A stretch of 64,000 nucleotides of DNA from Mesostigma viride (taxonomy: Eukaryota > Streptophyta > Mesostigmatophyceae > Mesostigmatales > Mesostigmataceae), in contig RPFO01000065.1 of assembly GCA_009746045.1 (NCBI GenBank), positions 3,108,851 to 3,172,850 on the forward strand, given 5' to 3'. Of this stretch, positions 38,101 through 49,900 are shown one piece after another. The first letter of the stretch is position 1. The number at the start of each line of letters is the position of its first letter. A program made the position numbers and the translations under genes. Under the pieces are notes generated by a model. The model searched no databases, was not told the DNA's origin, and saw only the letters and a list, made by a program, of their open reading frames with translations.

Positions 38101-39115
38101 TATGGTTGCCTTGGGGGCCAAGCAAACTACCTGTTAACGCATCTGGCTTTCAACAAAAAAGCCATTCCCATCTCACATGAGGCATGATCCACGCAGCAGG
38201 ATGTCTGGGCTCCGCCTGGTGCACCCCACAGCACTGGGCGGCATCCACCAGCAACACTGGGCGATGGGCCACGGTCAGGGGGCAGGCCTGCCACCACCCG
38301 CATGCGGCGCGCCAGAATACCCCATCGGCCACCAGTGGCACGTCCCACGCGGCGGCCAAGGGGCCAGCAGGAGCCGCAGGAGGCCATGGTAGACTTGATT
38401 GGGAGGCAAGCCAGGTGGCTTGCAGGAGAACGGGGCTAGAACAGCAGGGCGTGAACACACACTGTGACAGGGCATGCACACGAATGGCATGGCATGCACA
38501 CAAACGACATGGCATGCACACACACGGCATGGCATGCACGCACACGGCATGACAAGCACACAAATGGCGTGACATGCAAGCAAAGGGCGTGGCATGCACA
38601 CAAATGGCATGGCAGCCACAACACATGACCCAAACCCAAACAACGGCCGCAGTCCTCACCAGTTCACACGCCAGCGCAGTGCTCAGGCGCTCCTTGTAGC
38701 GCTCTGTCAGCGACCGCCGCACGTCACCGCGCGCTCCACGGCTGCGGGATCTCCTGCGACGTGAACCTCCCTGCTGGCTAACGTCACCCTCCTCCCCCTC
38801 CACCCCCGCCCCCCCCTCGCCGTCCTCCTCCTCGTCGTCCTCTGCTTGCCCGGCCGCCCTGTTCCTCTGCAGCGCGCTTGCCAGACGCGAGGGCGACGGC
38901 GCTACCCTTGTGGCGGCCGCCAGCACCAGCTGCTGCTGCACCGCATCCTCCTGAAGCCGCCGCCTGGCCTCTTGCCGTCGCGCCGCCGCCTGCTTGGCCC
39001 GACGTGCCAGGCTTGCAGCGTTGGCGCTGAGGGGCCGCGCGGCCTGCTTGCCGCTGTTGCGGGTGTCCGCATCACGAGGGGGTTTCCCGGGCCCTTCTGA
39101 ATGCGACGGGGCCAT
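29183..39115 (-). CDS. IGHMBP2/SMUBP2-like SF1B helicase
   Basis: Eight exons join without a frame break into 884 codons plus stop: 39115-38660, 37980-37865, 35362-34953, 33220-33020, 32598-32514, 32033-31955, 31396-30308 and 29401-29183. The ATG at 39115 is the first in frame. Residues 1-152 are charged and disordered with a basic RRRRSRSR tract. Walker A GPPGTGKT (about 392-399) is split by an intron. Then come SNVAVDN and VVRVGQPAR, motif II DEAS (about 581), GDPRQLPPTV (about 607), the QYRMHP motif, VDGFQGREKE at the end of exon 7, and motif VI NVALTRAKRG (about 837). This order and the DEVxQ/DEAS variant are those of Upf1-like helicases, closest to IGHMBP2, ATP-dependent 5'-3' RNA/DNA helicases. 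Intron 5 starts with GC (GCAAGT). No R3H or AN1 finger is seen after the core. Several introns hold satellites. Confidence 0.9.
33646..33956. repeat. 35-bp minisatellite in helicase intron
   Basis: Nine tandem copies of a unit beginning AACAACCAAAAACAGAAGGG and ending GATGCTTTACATC, with AACGAAAA/CCAAAA variation. Located in the helicase intron between exons 3 and 4. The open frames are repeat artefacts. Confidence 0.95.
33948..34080. repeat. 36-40-bp tandem repeat
   Basis: About four copies of TTTACATCAGCATGTGTAAC followed by ATCCTTATTAAT, directly adjoining the 35-bp array and sharing its TTTACATC end, so the two arrays may be related by slippage. Confidence 0.9.
36263..37377. repeat. 23-bp minisatellite in helicase intron
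   Basis: About 48 highly uniform copies of GGTGGCCACCCAGTTAGACT plus TGC, with scattered T to A variants (GACATGC). It fills much of intron 2 of the helicase gene. GGTGGCCACC in each unit is a perfect 10-bp palindrome. Confidence 0.96.
38462..38610. repeat. About 19-bp tandem repeats in helicase intron 1
   Basis: Seven or eight degenerate units of GGCATGCACACAAACGACAT type in intron 1, just downstream of exon 1 on the coding strand. Confidence 0.8.
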
Positions 39116-40990
39116 GTGGCAAATGGCCGCCGTGTTGGATGGCAAACGGGTGGCAAAGGAATGGCAAAAGGGTTGCACGCTATGAACAAGGGCGTGAGTG
39201 CTGTGGCCATGGCAGGACCCACACAATCGGGGAGCGTGGCACTCATGGCACATGGCATCGCATGGGGATGGGAAGGATCCCCTACCCCCCAGACAAGGCA
39301 ACACTCGTGGGCAAGAGCTAGAGCAGGCACCACGGCAGGCAGCAGCCACAAGGGATGTGCCCACTGCTACCTCACACAGCTCATGGTAAATGTGCATGCC
39401 ACAAGATGAGAAGATGGACCCGGCCTGGACCATTCAATTGGAAAACTACCTACCAATAATGTGGGTGCATGACTATGATTTTACATATCAAAGGATATGC
39501 GCCACCATCCACCGTAGGCAGCCAGATGGCAGGGAACGCACAAGTCATTTTTAAGCAACAAAAATGCAGACATCCTTCACTGCCCACAACTGTCAGCTGT
39601 TGATGCCACTGTACGACGCACCCTCCAGGCTGCAACCTCACCTTGCCGCCCAGGTTGCATGATGGGAGGATTTTGAATGGCATGCAACCATGACTTCCAA
39701 CCAAACTCAGCACATCGGACACAATGCAGAGTTCGTGCAGCCAAGCAGGAGCATGGCGGCTTCCTAACGTACCATGGCCAACATAATCCAGGCAAAAGCG
39801 GTGGGGATTCCAAGGATCGCTGTGACATTATTGGCGAAACATGGTTGCACCCTCAGTCAAAGCGCGTAGTCCCTTAAACAGGCTTATAAGAAGTTGGAGG
39901 ACGCATAGCATTTTTTATGGCGAGGGATGGTCAGCAACACCCCACTCCCCCACATTCTGCAGTGGTGTACCTTGGGAGGTGACGTGGTCAGCGACCTCCT
40001 AACACAGGAACGTATTCGACTTATTAATTTACGAACTACCAAACTGCCTATACGTCGAATGACCAATAGATAATATATTACCCATCAACTGTATTCTCAC
40101 CTTTCCTTGCAGTGATCAGAAAAGGCCGCGGAAAACCAGTCCGCCTGTTGGCGAGTGATTTATGCTGAACATACTGGTTGACATTTCTCCCTATACTGCT
40201 CGGAAGGCCCCCATGGTGCAAACGCGCCAGCTGCAACTCCAAATTCATTTATGATTGAATTCAGCCAAACGCCCTCATACACCGAAATTTCGGCTGTTCT
40301 GTCTACATGGGATCAGCATCATCGCGCTCATCCTTAGATCGCAAACGAGGACAGAGCCGGTAATTTGCTTCTGTATCATAGAATCCAAACACCTTATAAC
40401 AAGTAATTGAAGGCCGACGCCTATTTGGAAGCAGTTGTTGAGATTGAATTTTGATTACCTGCACCAAAATCACCTATCGACGTAAAGTGAAATGCCCCCT
40501 TGCAGCAGTCGTGGCTACCAGGTGGCAAGCTGGCAATGGCACCCTTGTGCTCGGAGTTACTTCCGACGTACGTCAATTACGTGCGTATTTGTGACGTTAA
40601 CACGTTTTTGGCGTTTTCCGCGCTGGATACTTGACTCTGGTCATAATAACCGGCGTGGGAAAGAATAAACACTGCCTGCCTGACTTCAGTTGGGATACAA
40701 AGCCTGAGACAAGTGGCTTTCTCCCAGGCCTTCGGTCGTGAGTCACAGTCATTAACGGTAGCAAGTTTGAGTTTTGGCTGCCACGTACACGTCAGTCGTC
40801 ACACTCCAGCAGATAAACTGGTCGCAGCTGGTCAGAGCTAGCAGCAAGGCCGGGTTATGGAGCCCGCATTGACCAATTTGCGCAGAGCGGGCAGCGACAG
40901 GACTTTATCTGCAACTGAAACGAAAGACTTATTATGATGAGCCATATTGGCACTACAAGCTTGAAATGAATTGACGTTTCAATTCCGAAG
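39116..40990. promoter_or_regulatory. Divergent intergenic region (helicase / MATE)
   Basis: 1.9 kb between the helicase ATG (minus) and the MATE ATG (plus). No coding exon is recognised, so promoters and 5' untranslated regions of both genes probably lie here. No specific promoter element is identified with confidence. Confidence 0.45.
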
Positions 40991-43900
40991 ATGGAGTTAA
41001 CTTGTAGAGTATCTAGGCTTCCTCTTGCCCGTGCTTTGCCCCGGCCAGCAGCTGTGCCTCGAAGATTATGCAGTGCGGGGTCTCGCCTCAGAATACGGTG
41101 TTCATCTTCAGAAAAACCCGGCCTTTCCTCTGCCGATGGAGGGGTTGTTAAATTTCCGGCATGGATGAGAACCAAGTATGACGAAGAGATATTCTCGTTG
41201 ATGCTGCCGTCTCTGGGAGCCATTGGAGTGAGTGGACCAAACTTTGCTGATAAGTACCGCTTGTACCTTGCCGTTTAACCCTGCATCGGAAGCTTTATCC
41301 CAAGATGGATATATATCGATTAACACCCCTGCATTGATGCTGCATGCAACGGATGTTGGCAGGTTGACCCTTTAATGTCCCTAGCCGACACCGCGTTTGT
41401 CGGACGCCTTGGCGTCAGGTCTCTTGCAGCATTGGGGCCAAATACAAGGTAAACCGTAAATCTTCTTGTCCTTATCAGCTTGCCTGCAGCACACCGTTGG
41501 GTCTTTAGTGTATCTCTACATTGCAGTCCCAATCCATTGCTGTCGTGTCCTGTTCGGATGGGTCCACCGCTGCAGGTGGCCACATCTGCATGTTTCTTAG
41601 CTATTGGTGCAGGGGCAAGCTGTGCACACAACGTAGTTTCTCTGCCAAAATTCATGTAAGTATCTGCACACATAAGCTCTTTTCGTAAACTGTGCCCCTG
41701 CGAGCACGCCACCTTGCCATGCGCTTGCCTGGCGTCGCACCGGTGGCTTCCTGTTTCCTCTTTAGCACGCTTTCTCGAAGGAAAAACAAAAGTCTATCAA
41801 CTAAGCAGCTCGCCTGATGAGCATTAACAGCTGCAAAGCACATATGTGCAGGCCTTACATGAACGGACACAGTGGTGGGTTGTAATATAATGTCGACTAT
41901 CATGATTCCAAGGGAAAAGTGGCACGTGTCCCCTTCATATTCAGGCAGCTTTTTGAGGGCTTCCTCTAGGCCTGTACAGGACAACGTCGGGGAATAGGAC
42001 GTGGTGCGGTGGCATGCTTGGCGCTGTGGACGGTGCCGTAGGGGGGGGCAAACTAGACGGATAGCCTGTTACATGACCTGCTACATGACAAGGCATTGCC
42101 ATTCAAGGTACGACCATTCTTCCAAGCCGCCGTGAGGCACGCTCGCCTAGTGTGCAAGCCTGCAGATGCGTCGTACCTGAACACGAGCTGCCGTGGATGA
42201 CTTCCCTCGTGGATGCCGTCGTGGCTGCCCTGTGTTGATGCCTGGGTCCTTACTCGCGATTCTGTTCTGGCATTTTCTTGACCCATCATGCCCTGCCTCG
42301 CTTCACACATCCCGTGTTCCGCTTGCTTTCTGCTGGATGGCCCCATCACCCCCGCGTCGTCGCCGCCAGCATCTACCACTTTGCCTTTGACGTGTTCAAG
42401 TTTTTGTCCGGGGCATCCACTACGCTGGTGGGACAGGTGCGCGCGGTGGTTTTCACACACACATACACACACATACACACACATACACACACATACACAC
42501 ACATATACAAACACTACACTCACCAGCATGTGAATCCAGTACGGTACCAACATTTTCACTACACACGATAGGGGCACGCCCGGGTCATGCCTGGTTCTTG
42601 TGGCTGGGCGCGCGCAGGCATGTGGTTGTGTGCTCATGTGGGCAGGGGAAGCGCGAGCACACCCTTGTGGGTGTGGCAGTGTCATGCAGTGCTGCCGCGG
42701 CATGATCCTCTAGCACACGTGGCACCCTGCCATCGCGCCGCGTTTCTGCACTCTCACTGCCAAGACATGCAGGCGCGCTCACCTGTGCGGGCGATGGTTG
42801 GGTCCCATCATAGTTTTTTGAATTCTTGAAACGGGTGCTGCGTTTGGTTCCTCCGGGTGCTGGTGCTCTCATTTCATTTTGCAAACGACAGCCCAGGCTT
42901 TTCACGTCCTCTTTATGTGCTTGTGCGACCGCATGTTCTCGTCCTCTTTAGCGGTGTGTGCGAATGCGCATCTAACAAGCCTCTTCTCCCGGTCGCCTTG
43001 TTGGCGTCCCGCATGCCGCTTGGCACCTGGAGTGGTGGTTTTGAGGCAGCTCAGTGACTCGAGCACACGATTGCGTGGCATTCTCCACCCCCGGCTGTAT
43101 TCTCTATGGGGGCCTGTGTGTAAGGGTAGCAGCTTCCCATAGAGGGCATGGGTGGCATGGAGTGCTTCTGCCATGCTCTCTGTGGCCAACGCGTCCCCCG
43201 CCCCTGTGGGTGTCGCCCCTCGCCAACTGTGGCTATTCTTACGGCCGCACCTGCCTAATGCGTTTTTTTCTCGCGGCAACGCACGCGCCTACTGGGTTTA
43301 TTCTTGCACGCGCCGCGCAGGCGTTTGCCAAGGGCGACTCGCGCGAGGTGGGAGAGTGCGTGCTGCAGATGTCCCTGCTGTCCCTGCTGCTGGGCGGCGC
43401 CATGTGCGGCCTGCTGCTGCACTTCAAGTGGCACCTCATCGGGCTGATGGGCGCGGGAGCCCCCAGCACCAGCCTCGCGCAGGAAGCCGCCGCTTACTTT
43501 GTCCCGCGCGCGCTGGCCACACCCATTGTGAGCGGGGCCTGTTCTAGAACTCGTTTTTTAGCCGCCACCGATAGTTTTTAAATAGCTGGCACCTTTGGTT
43601 ACAAATAGCCGGCACCAATGGTTTACAAATAGCCGGCACCAATGGTTTACAAATAGCACGCACCGAAAGTCTATTAGTCGTGCTGCTGTGGATGGCGGTG
43701 CCTGGTCTCGTGTCTGGAGTCGTCAGGTGCACCTTGCAATCCGATGCCTGTACTTGATGCGCACATCACCTCGGCGTTTGGATGTGCCTTGACGGGCGGT
43801 GAGGGAACGCCACGTCACCCAATTTCTGGTCAACCATGGACCCTAAGTTCGATTCCGGTCGGATTCATTTGCAGATCGCGTTTTCCGCGTTTTCCGCGGA

Positions 43901-46900
43901 CCGGCACTGAACGCAAATGGTTTTCACCTTTGCGGCGTGCCAAATCAGAATGGACCCTGGCAAGCAGCAGGGGGCAGGGAGCCACCTCGCCATCGCAGGC
44001 CGTTGCTGTCCCTACACTCTGCCAGACCATGCACATCTGGCCATATGCACATGTGCTTACCATGACCAGAGACCATTCTGCACAGCACTCCTGTCGTGCT
44101 GCGCATCCCCCCCTCACCCTGTTGCTTGGCCGCATCCACTCCACCCTGCAAATCCAAAAACCTAGTGCAATCGGGTCGGGCGCGTCGGTATCTGGAACTA
44201 TGCCCAGCCAACGTATCCAGCAACTGCCCACCCACAGGGTGCAGATGTGTCCGCAGTTGGTGCATGCCGTGCTGTCGTCCCCCCACCCCAATGCTGACAT
44301 CAGCAACCGTCATCCCGGCCCTGCCTGCTGCGTGCCTGCAGGTGCCTCTGGGCCTGGTCGCGGTGGGCGCGTTCCGCGGCATCGGCGATGTGCGCGCGCC
44401 GCTCTACGTGGCGCTCTTTGCCACTGTGCTCAACATTGTGCTCGACCCGCTGCTCATGTTCTCTTGCAACATGGGCATCGCGGGCGCCGCCTGGGGAACA
44501 GGCATCGCAGAGTATGTGCCGCCGCACGTCACGCCACGCCCTTTGTGGCTATAGTACAAACGTGTCAGGGGTATGCGCCCTCTTTGTGCTGGACAGGTGG
44601 TCATGGTAAATCACCGATGTGGCCTCATACCAACACTTGTCGCATCTTGTACAGCACGGTGCAAGGGTGCAGGCGCAATGTCTGGAGGGCTCTTGCAGAG
44701 AACAGTTGGCAGTTGTGTCGACAGATCCGTGCCACCTCGTGCCTCTCGCTGGGGCCATGAAGGAAGGGGAAGACGAGGGGACCCGCCACGCCTTGCTTGC
44801 TTCCTCTTTACCCACCCAGTGTAGAGCTTCCTTGTGAATCGTAGCGCACTGGGTGCAGCTGCACTGGATGAGTCACCATGTCAGCAGGCAGCAGCGATGT
44901 GACTCAGGAGGGTGCCCAGGGACGCGACTTTGGAAGGGACCCAGGGATGCCACGGTCAGGGGGCTCCCCATGGTTCAGACTGTTGAGGGGGGGTGTAGTA
45001 TGAGTCTACAAGACCTCCAGCACACGCTTCAACGGTCCCTGCAGGAAAACTCTACCAAAACGCACAAAGTAAATAAATGCCAGGTTTCACTGGTTGCTTT
45101 GGGGGTGGGGTGGCCGGACACTGTATCTTTTTGTTTTTCCCAGTGCAGATGGCATCATGCATTGGGTGCTGTGTGCATTGGGGTGCATGCCACAGCACAG
45201 GTGGCCTGTGCTGTGTGTGTATAGGAAGCAGCTCACACGAAAAGATGGCTATTTATAAAAACGATAAATTTGGTTCACTGCCCAAGTCAGGCTACCGATG
45301 ATAGATGCGGCACACCTGTTTTCATCTCTTGGTCGTCTGCGGCAGTCTGCTCAGAGGAATTTCGCTATCTAGCGATCTTGCTGTGTCAGCAAAGTGATGC
45401 CACCCTTTGGCGCCTGAATTGTCATGGTTTTCCCTTGCACGCGGTCAGGCATGTGCCCCCTCTGTCTGCGCGCCTGCCTTGCCTGACCTGTCATGTTGGT
45501 CTGTTCTGGTCAAGTTTGTCTTGGATGCCCTGCTGTTGGTATCGACCAACGCTGTCGGCGTGCGGCCACCTCTGTCCGATTTTCCTCCCGGCTGTTAGCA
45601 AGCAAAGAGCCGGCACATGCCCCACTGTTTGGCCGATGCTGAGGACAGCGCGCCATGAGGTGCAGCCAGTCTTCCTGTAGGTGGGAGGCTGATTATGGCT
45701 CACACATTCCAGAGTGGGGGTGCTCCGTGCGTACCACTCTGGCGGCCGGCAGGCTGGTGGAGACCTCCCTCTTTCTGGCCATCCTGTGGCAGGTGCGCAG
45801 CCAGCTGGGCGTCACCGACAAGGTTCTGCGGGACGGCAGCTGGAAGAAGTTCTTCAACCTGGCCGGCTTGGGACCGGCAAGTTCACTCTGCTAGCGGCCG
45901 TGCGGCCGTCTGTTGATGCTCATCAGCCGTTTCTGGTCTGGGCTGCCTAGGATCCTGTAAGCTTGAGGCGACCATTGTGTGCACATGAGCAATGCTCGAG
46001 GCACTAAGAATGTTGTTGTGATATAAGCAAGTCCACCGGTTCCTGCGAGTCTGATATGACTCATGACAGGACTTATGTCTGGCAAGTTTTACTTTGTAAG
46101 TCCATTTTATCTACCAAAGCATTGTTTGTTTGGGGGGAGGAGGGGCCATTGATTGGTGATGCAAGGTATCCAGGAGTGTGGCGGCTTCACCAGGCGGTGC
46201 TGTTCTGGTTTCCCTGCGGCTTGTGGGGAACGCACCAATCTAAAGCGGTCCGCCCCTCTAATGTGGTCCGCCCATTCCTGTGCCGCACGTGCGATGATCT
46301 ACCTGAACGCTTCCCGCAGGTGCTCAAGGCCAGCAGCACGCTGATGCTTCGATCGGCGGTGGGTGTGGAGTGGGCATCGAAGGATGCTCCCTTTCGCTTT
46401 TGCCCTAGATGGTGCCTTGCAATAAGAAATGTAACAACTCACGCATGGCAGGAAAAAGTGCTGCGGCAAGGAGCCGCCATTACTAGGCCATCCATTGGGA
46501 CAGGTGGTCCAGACGTTGCGGAAGGATGACAGACATGACACGCAAGCTGCCCCTCCCTCCCTCCCTCCCTCCCTCCCTCCCTCCCTCCCTCCCTCCCTCC
46601 CTCCCTCCCTCCTCCCTCCCTCCCTCCTCCCTCCCTCCCTCCCTCCCTCCCTCCCTCCCTCCCTCCTCCCTCCCTCCTCCCTCCTCCCTCCCTCCCTCCC
46701 TCCCTCCCTCCCTCCCTCCCTCCCTCCCTCCCTCCCTCCCTCCCTCCCTCCCTCCCTCCCTCCCTCCCTCCCTCCCTCCCTCCCTCCCTCCCTCCCTCCC
46801 TCCTCCCGCCCTCCCTCCCCCTCCCTCCCTCCCTTCCTCCCTCCCTCCCTCCATCCCTCCCTCCCTCCCTCCCTCCCTCCTCCCTCCCTCCCTCCCTCCC

Positions 46901-49900
46901 TCCCTCCTCCCTCCCTCCCTCCCTCCCTCCCTCCCTCCCTCCCTCCCTCCCTCCCTCCCTCCCTCCCTCCCTCCCTCCCTCCCTCCCTCCCTCCCTCCCT
47001 CCCTCCCTCCCTCCCTCCCTCCCTCCCTCCCTCCCTCCCTCCCTCCCTCCCTCCTCCCTCCCTCCCTCCCATCCCTCCCTCCCCCCATCCCCCCTCCCTC
47101 CCCCCCCCACCACATACACATACATCCGCACACAGCATGCACACGTGGACATGTGGAGCACATGCATGGACCTGCTGGCCCTACCCAACCACACACACAT
47201 GACCAACGACATCCCATCCGTTGCCCGTGCAGAGAGCGAGCACCACGACCGGCCCCCACTCACATGTGGCCGCTGCGCGCTTGTGGTGGTACACGTTGGG
47301 TGACCGGCCCTTGGGCGCGATCATGACCTCTGTCGTATTTTTGCTGCTCATGCCCTGGCAAATCCATCGCATGCCGTCCTACGGCTAATCCGCACATCCC
47401 CGGTGCGTCTGTCCTTGCCCAGCCTTGGACCCGCCCGCACTACACCCCACATTGCTGGCTGCGCTCTCTGCCTGTCTGGCCATGGTGTCCCCTACTGTCA
47501 CCTTGTCTCGCGGTACTCCCTGCCACCCGGCACAAAGCAGTTCCGATGCGGAACCAGTCGCCGTAGACATGGATAGGCTTCAGATTGCTTGCACCCACGG
47601 GTGAGACAAGGTGTTCCCGTGCATGTTGACCTGTTTGTGTGGCTGGGCTCGGGGGTACCCATCATGGCACGTGTTCATCAAACCCCCCTGAACGCTGCCA
47701 CCTGCCAGGTCAACTTGACGTGCTGGGCGTACGCGACCGCACAGGCCACCCGGCTGGGGGTGGTGACGGCGGCGGCCCACCAAATTGCACTGGAGATGTT
47801 TATGCTGTTCTCCATGGTAAGCGTCGGGTGGCACAGGCGGGCTGGTGGGGGTGGAGTGTGAGGATGACCTGGCAGATGGGCAGATGGGCATGGGAGCCGA
47901 CGGCTGCTTGAGTAAACCATGTCTCCATGTGCGGTGGCCCGGTCTGACAAGTATTCGTCCTCTTGCTGAGGGGCAGGGCTTATCCCCGCACAGCAGCACG
48001 GCAGCAAGCGCAGAAGCAAGCATCTAACTTTGCACGCTTGCAGTTGTCACATGCCAGGGAAGTGCCGGAAGTTCGGTGCTATCATGCCCACCTGCAAGGC
48101 CCTCCTGCAAGGCTTTTTTGCAAGGCCCTCCTGCAAGGCAGAGGTGCCCATGGGAACCGCCAGCCAGCGCAGGTGGTCGGCTGTGGCAGGTTTACTTGGT
48201 AGCCATGGAGAGCTGCTCCCGGAATCTGACCAGTATCTAAAGCCATTACCGTGCGCCTCGTTCCAAGGTGCAAAGAGCTCCTAGTCATGGCCATAAACAC
48301 TTTTTATCAAGTTACCTGTGGTACATGTGGTGTTCTAACGTTGCCAAACTTGTGTCATCGGTGAGTGGAGCACATTGAACAGACAGGCACCATCCTGGCT
48401 GCCAATGCTCGTAGGAACACTAACAGCTCCAGGACTGGAAAGGCTAGCCCGTGAAAAGTCACAGGGAGGAAAGAAAATAGGCCGACCTTGCCAAGCTAGC
48501 AGCTACCTGGGCTTGCTTTCATCACGATTTAGTTTTTTGAGGCACACATCCTTTTCCCATTTGTGTACCCAGTCCTAGTTGTATGCTTGCATGGTGGCAA
48601 GCCACGGAAACTAACACATCTTTGTCGGTAACTTAACCAATAATGCGGGGGCTCTCAGTTCAGGAAGAAGTGCATGCAACAATGATGTCATAAATTGTAA
48701 ATCCCTGTCACAAAACGGAAACTTCAGGAGTGACAAAAGTACAACACAAGAAAATTCTCGCAAGCCCCGCCAAAAGGATGGCCACATCACCCCCCGCAGT
48801 CAGCCACTTCAGGCCAAGCGACCTCACAGTGATCATGAAGCTCCATCGTCGTGCTCATGAAGGCATGCTTCTCTCCAACGTATTACGATGAAGCTATGTC
48901 TGAAGCTGCCGTTAGAAAAGTGGCGAGCCCGAGCCATGCTGCCTATCAGTGTGCTTTGGCCCCTTGAGGCCTGGTTGTGTGTCACCCCTGTGTGACAGAG
49001 CTGCAATTCAATTGTTGCGATCAGCGTCTGAGTGGGAACACCTTTCATCACCGTTTTCGTTTGGTGTCCTGTTTTTTGCGTCTTGAATGGAAAGGAAATA
49101 AAAACGTGCCACGAGAGCAAAAAATTCTTTGTGTGGAATACCAAGCGGGGTGGGTATTTTTCAGCGTCTCCCTTGATGTGGTATTCATCAATGTCTCCCG
49201 TAATGACACATAGCGTCTCCCTTCATCCAGCTATCCGCCAAACCGCTGCCACTTCACAGCTTATTCCTTCCCCTCGTTCCATTCACTAGGCCTACTTGAT
49301 GATGCGCTGCGTTGATGGTCATGCTCGCAACCCATGCCCCGGCAGGTCCTCGAGTCTATCGCGATTGCAGGGCAGGTGCGTGGTCTCATGCCAGCCGTTT
49401 GGTTGCAACCATGTCTCATGCCAGCCATTTGGTTGCACTACTGGCCCCCGCTCCTCAGCTGGCCCTTGCCTTTTCTCAAACTTGATCGTTGCAAGGGAGA
49501 CGTGATGGAACTGTCACGGACGCAGTGGGCAGGAACCCTGTTGTCAGGCGCCAATGCCGGTGTTCAGGTGCTGGATGGTCTAGGCCTGCCTCTGTAGTAG
49601 TCAAACAGCTAGGAATTTCCCAACTGGCAAACAATGTAGCAGGCCTATTCGAGGTGGTTGTTGCAGCACACAGCACATGGCTGCGGGTAGGGGTGTGCTC
49701 CGAATAATCATAGCCTTCTCTTGCCTCCTGTCTGGAGCACGGTGGATGCCGGGATGCTGTGCTGACATTTGCTTCTTGTCAGGTCCATGTTCGCGGATCA
49801 GCTCCAGTGTAGGGCATGCAGCGCGCAGCATGCCTACTGGAACCTATTTTTCTTCCTGTGTGTGTGTGTGTGTGGATGTGCATGCATGTGCGATCACCCA

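Noticed and set aside
38150-39433. A single 427-codon minus ORF containing MCCGCHAICVHATPF repeats
   Set aside because: Only 38660-39115 is coding (exon 1 of the helicase); the rest is intron with a short tandem repeat and 5' flank.
46299-47326. Gly-Arg-Glu and Pro-Ser repeat proteins
   Set aside because: Translation of the CCCT satellite in a MATE intron.
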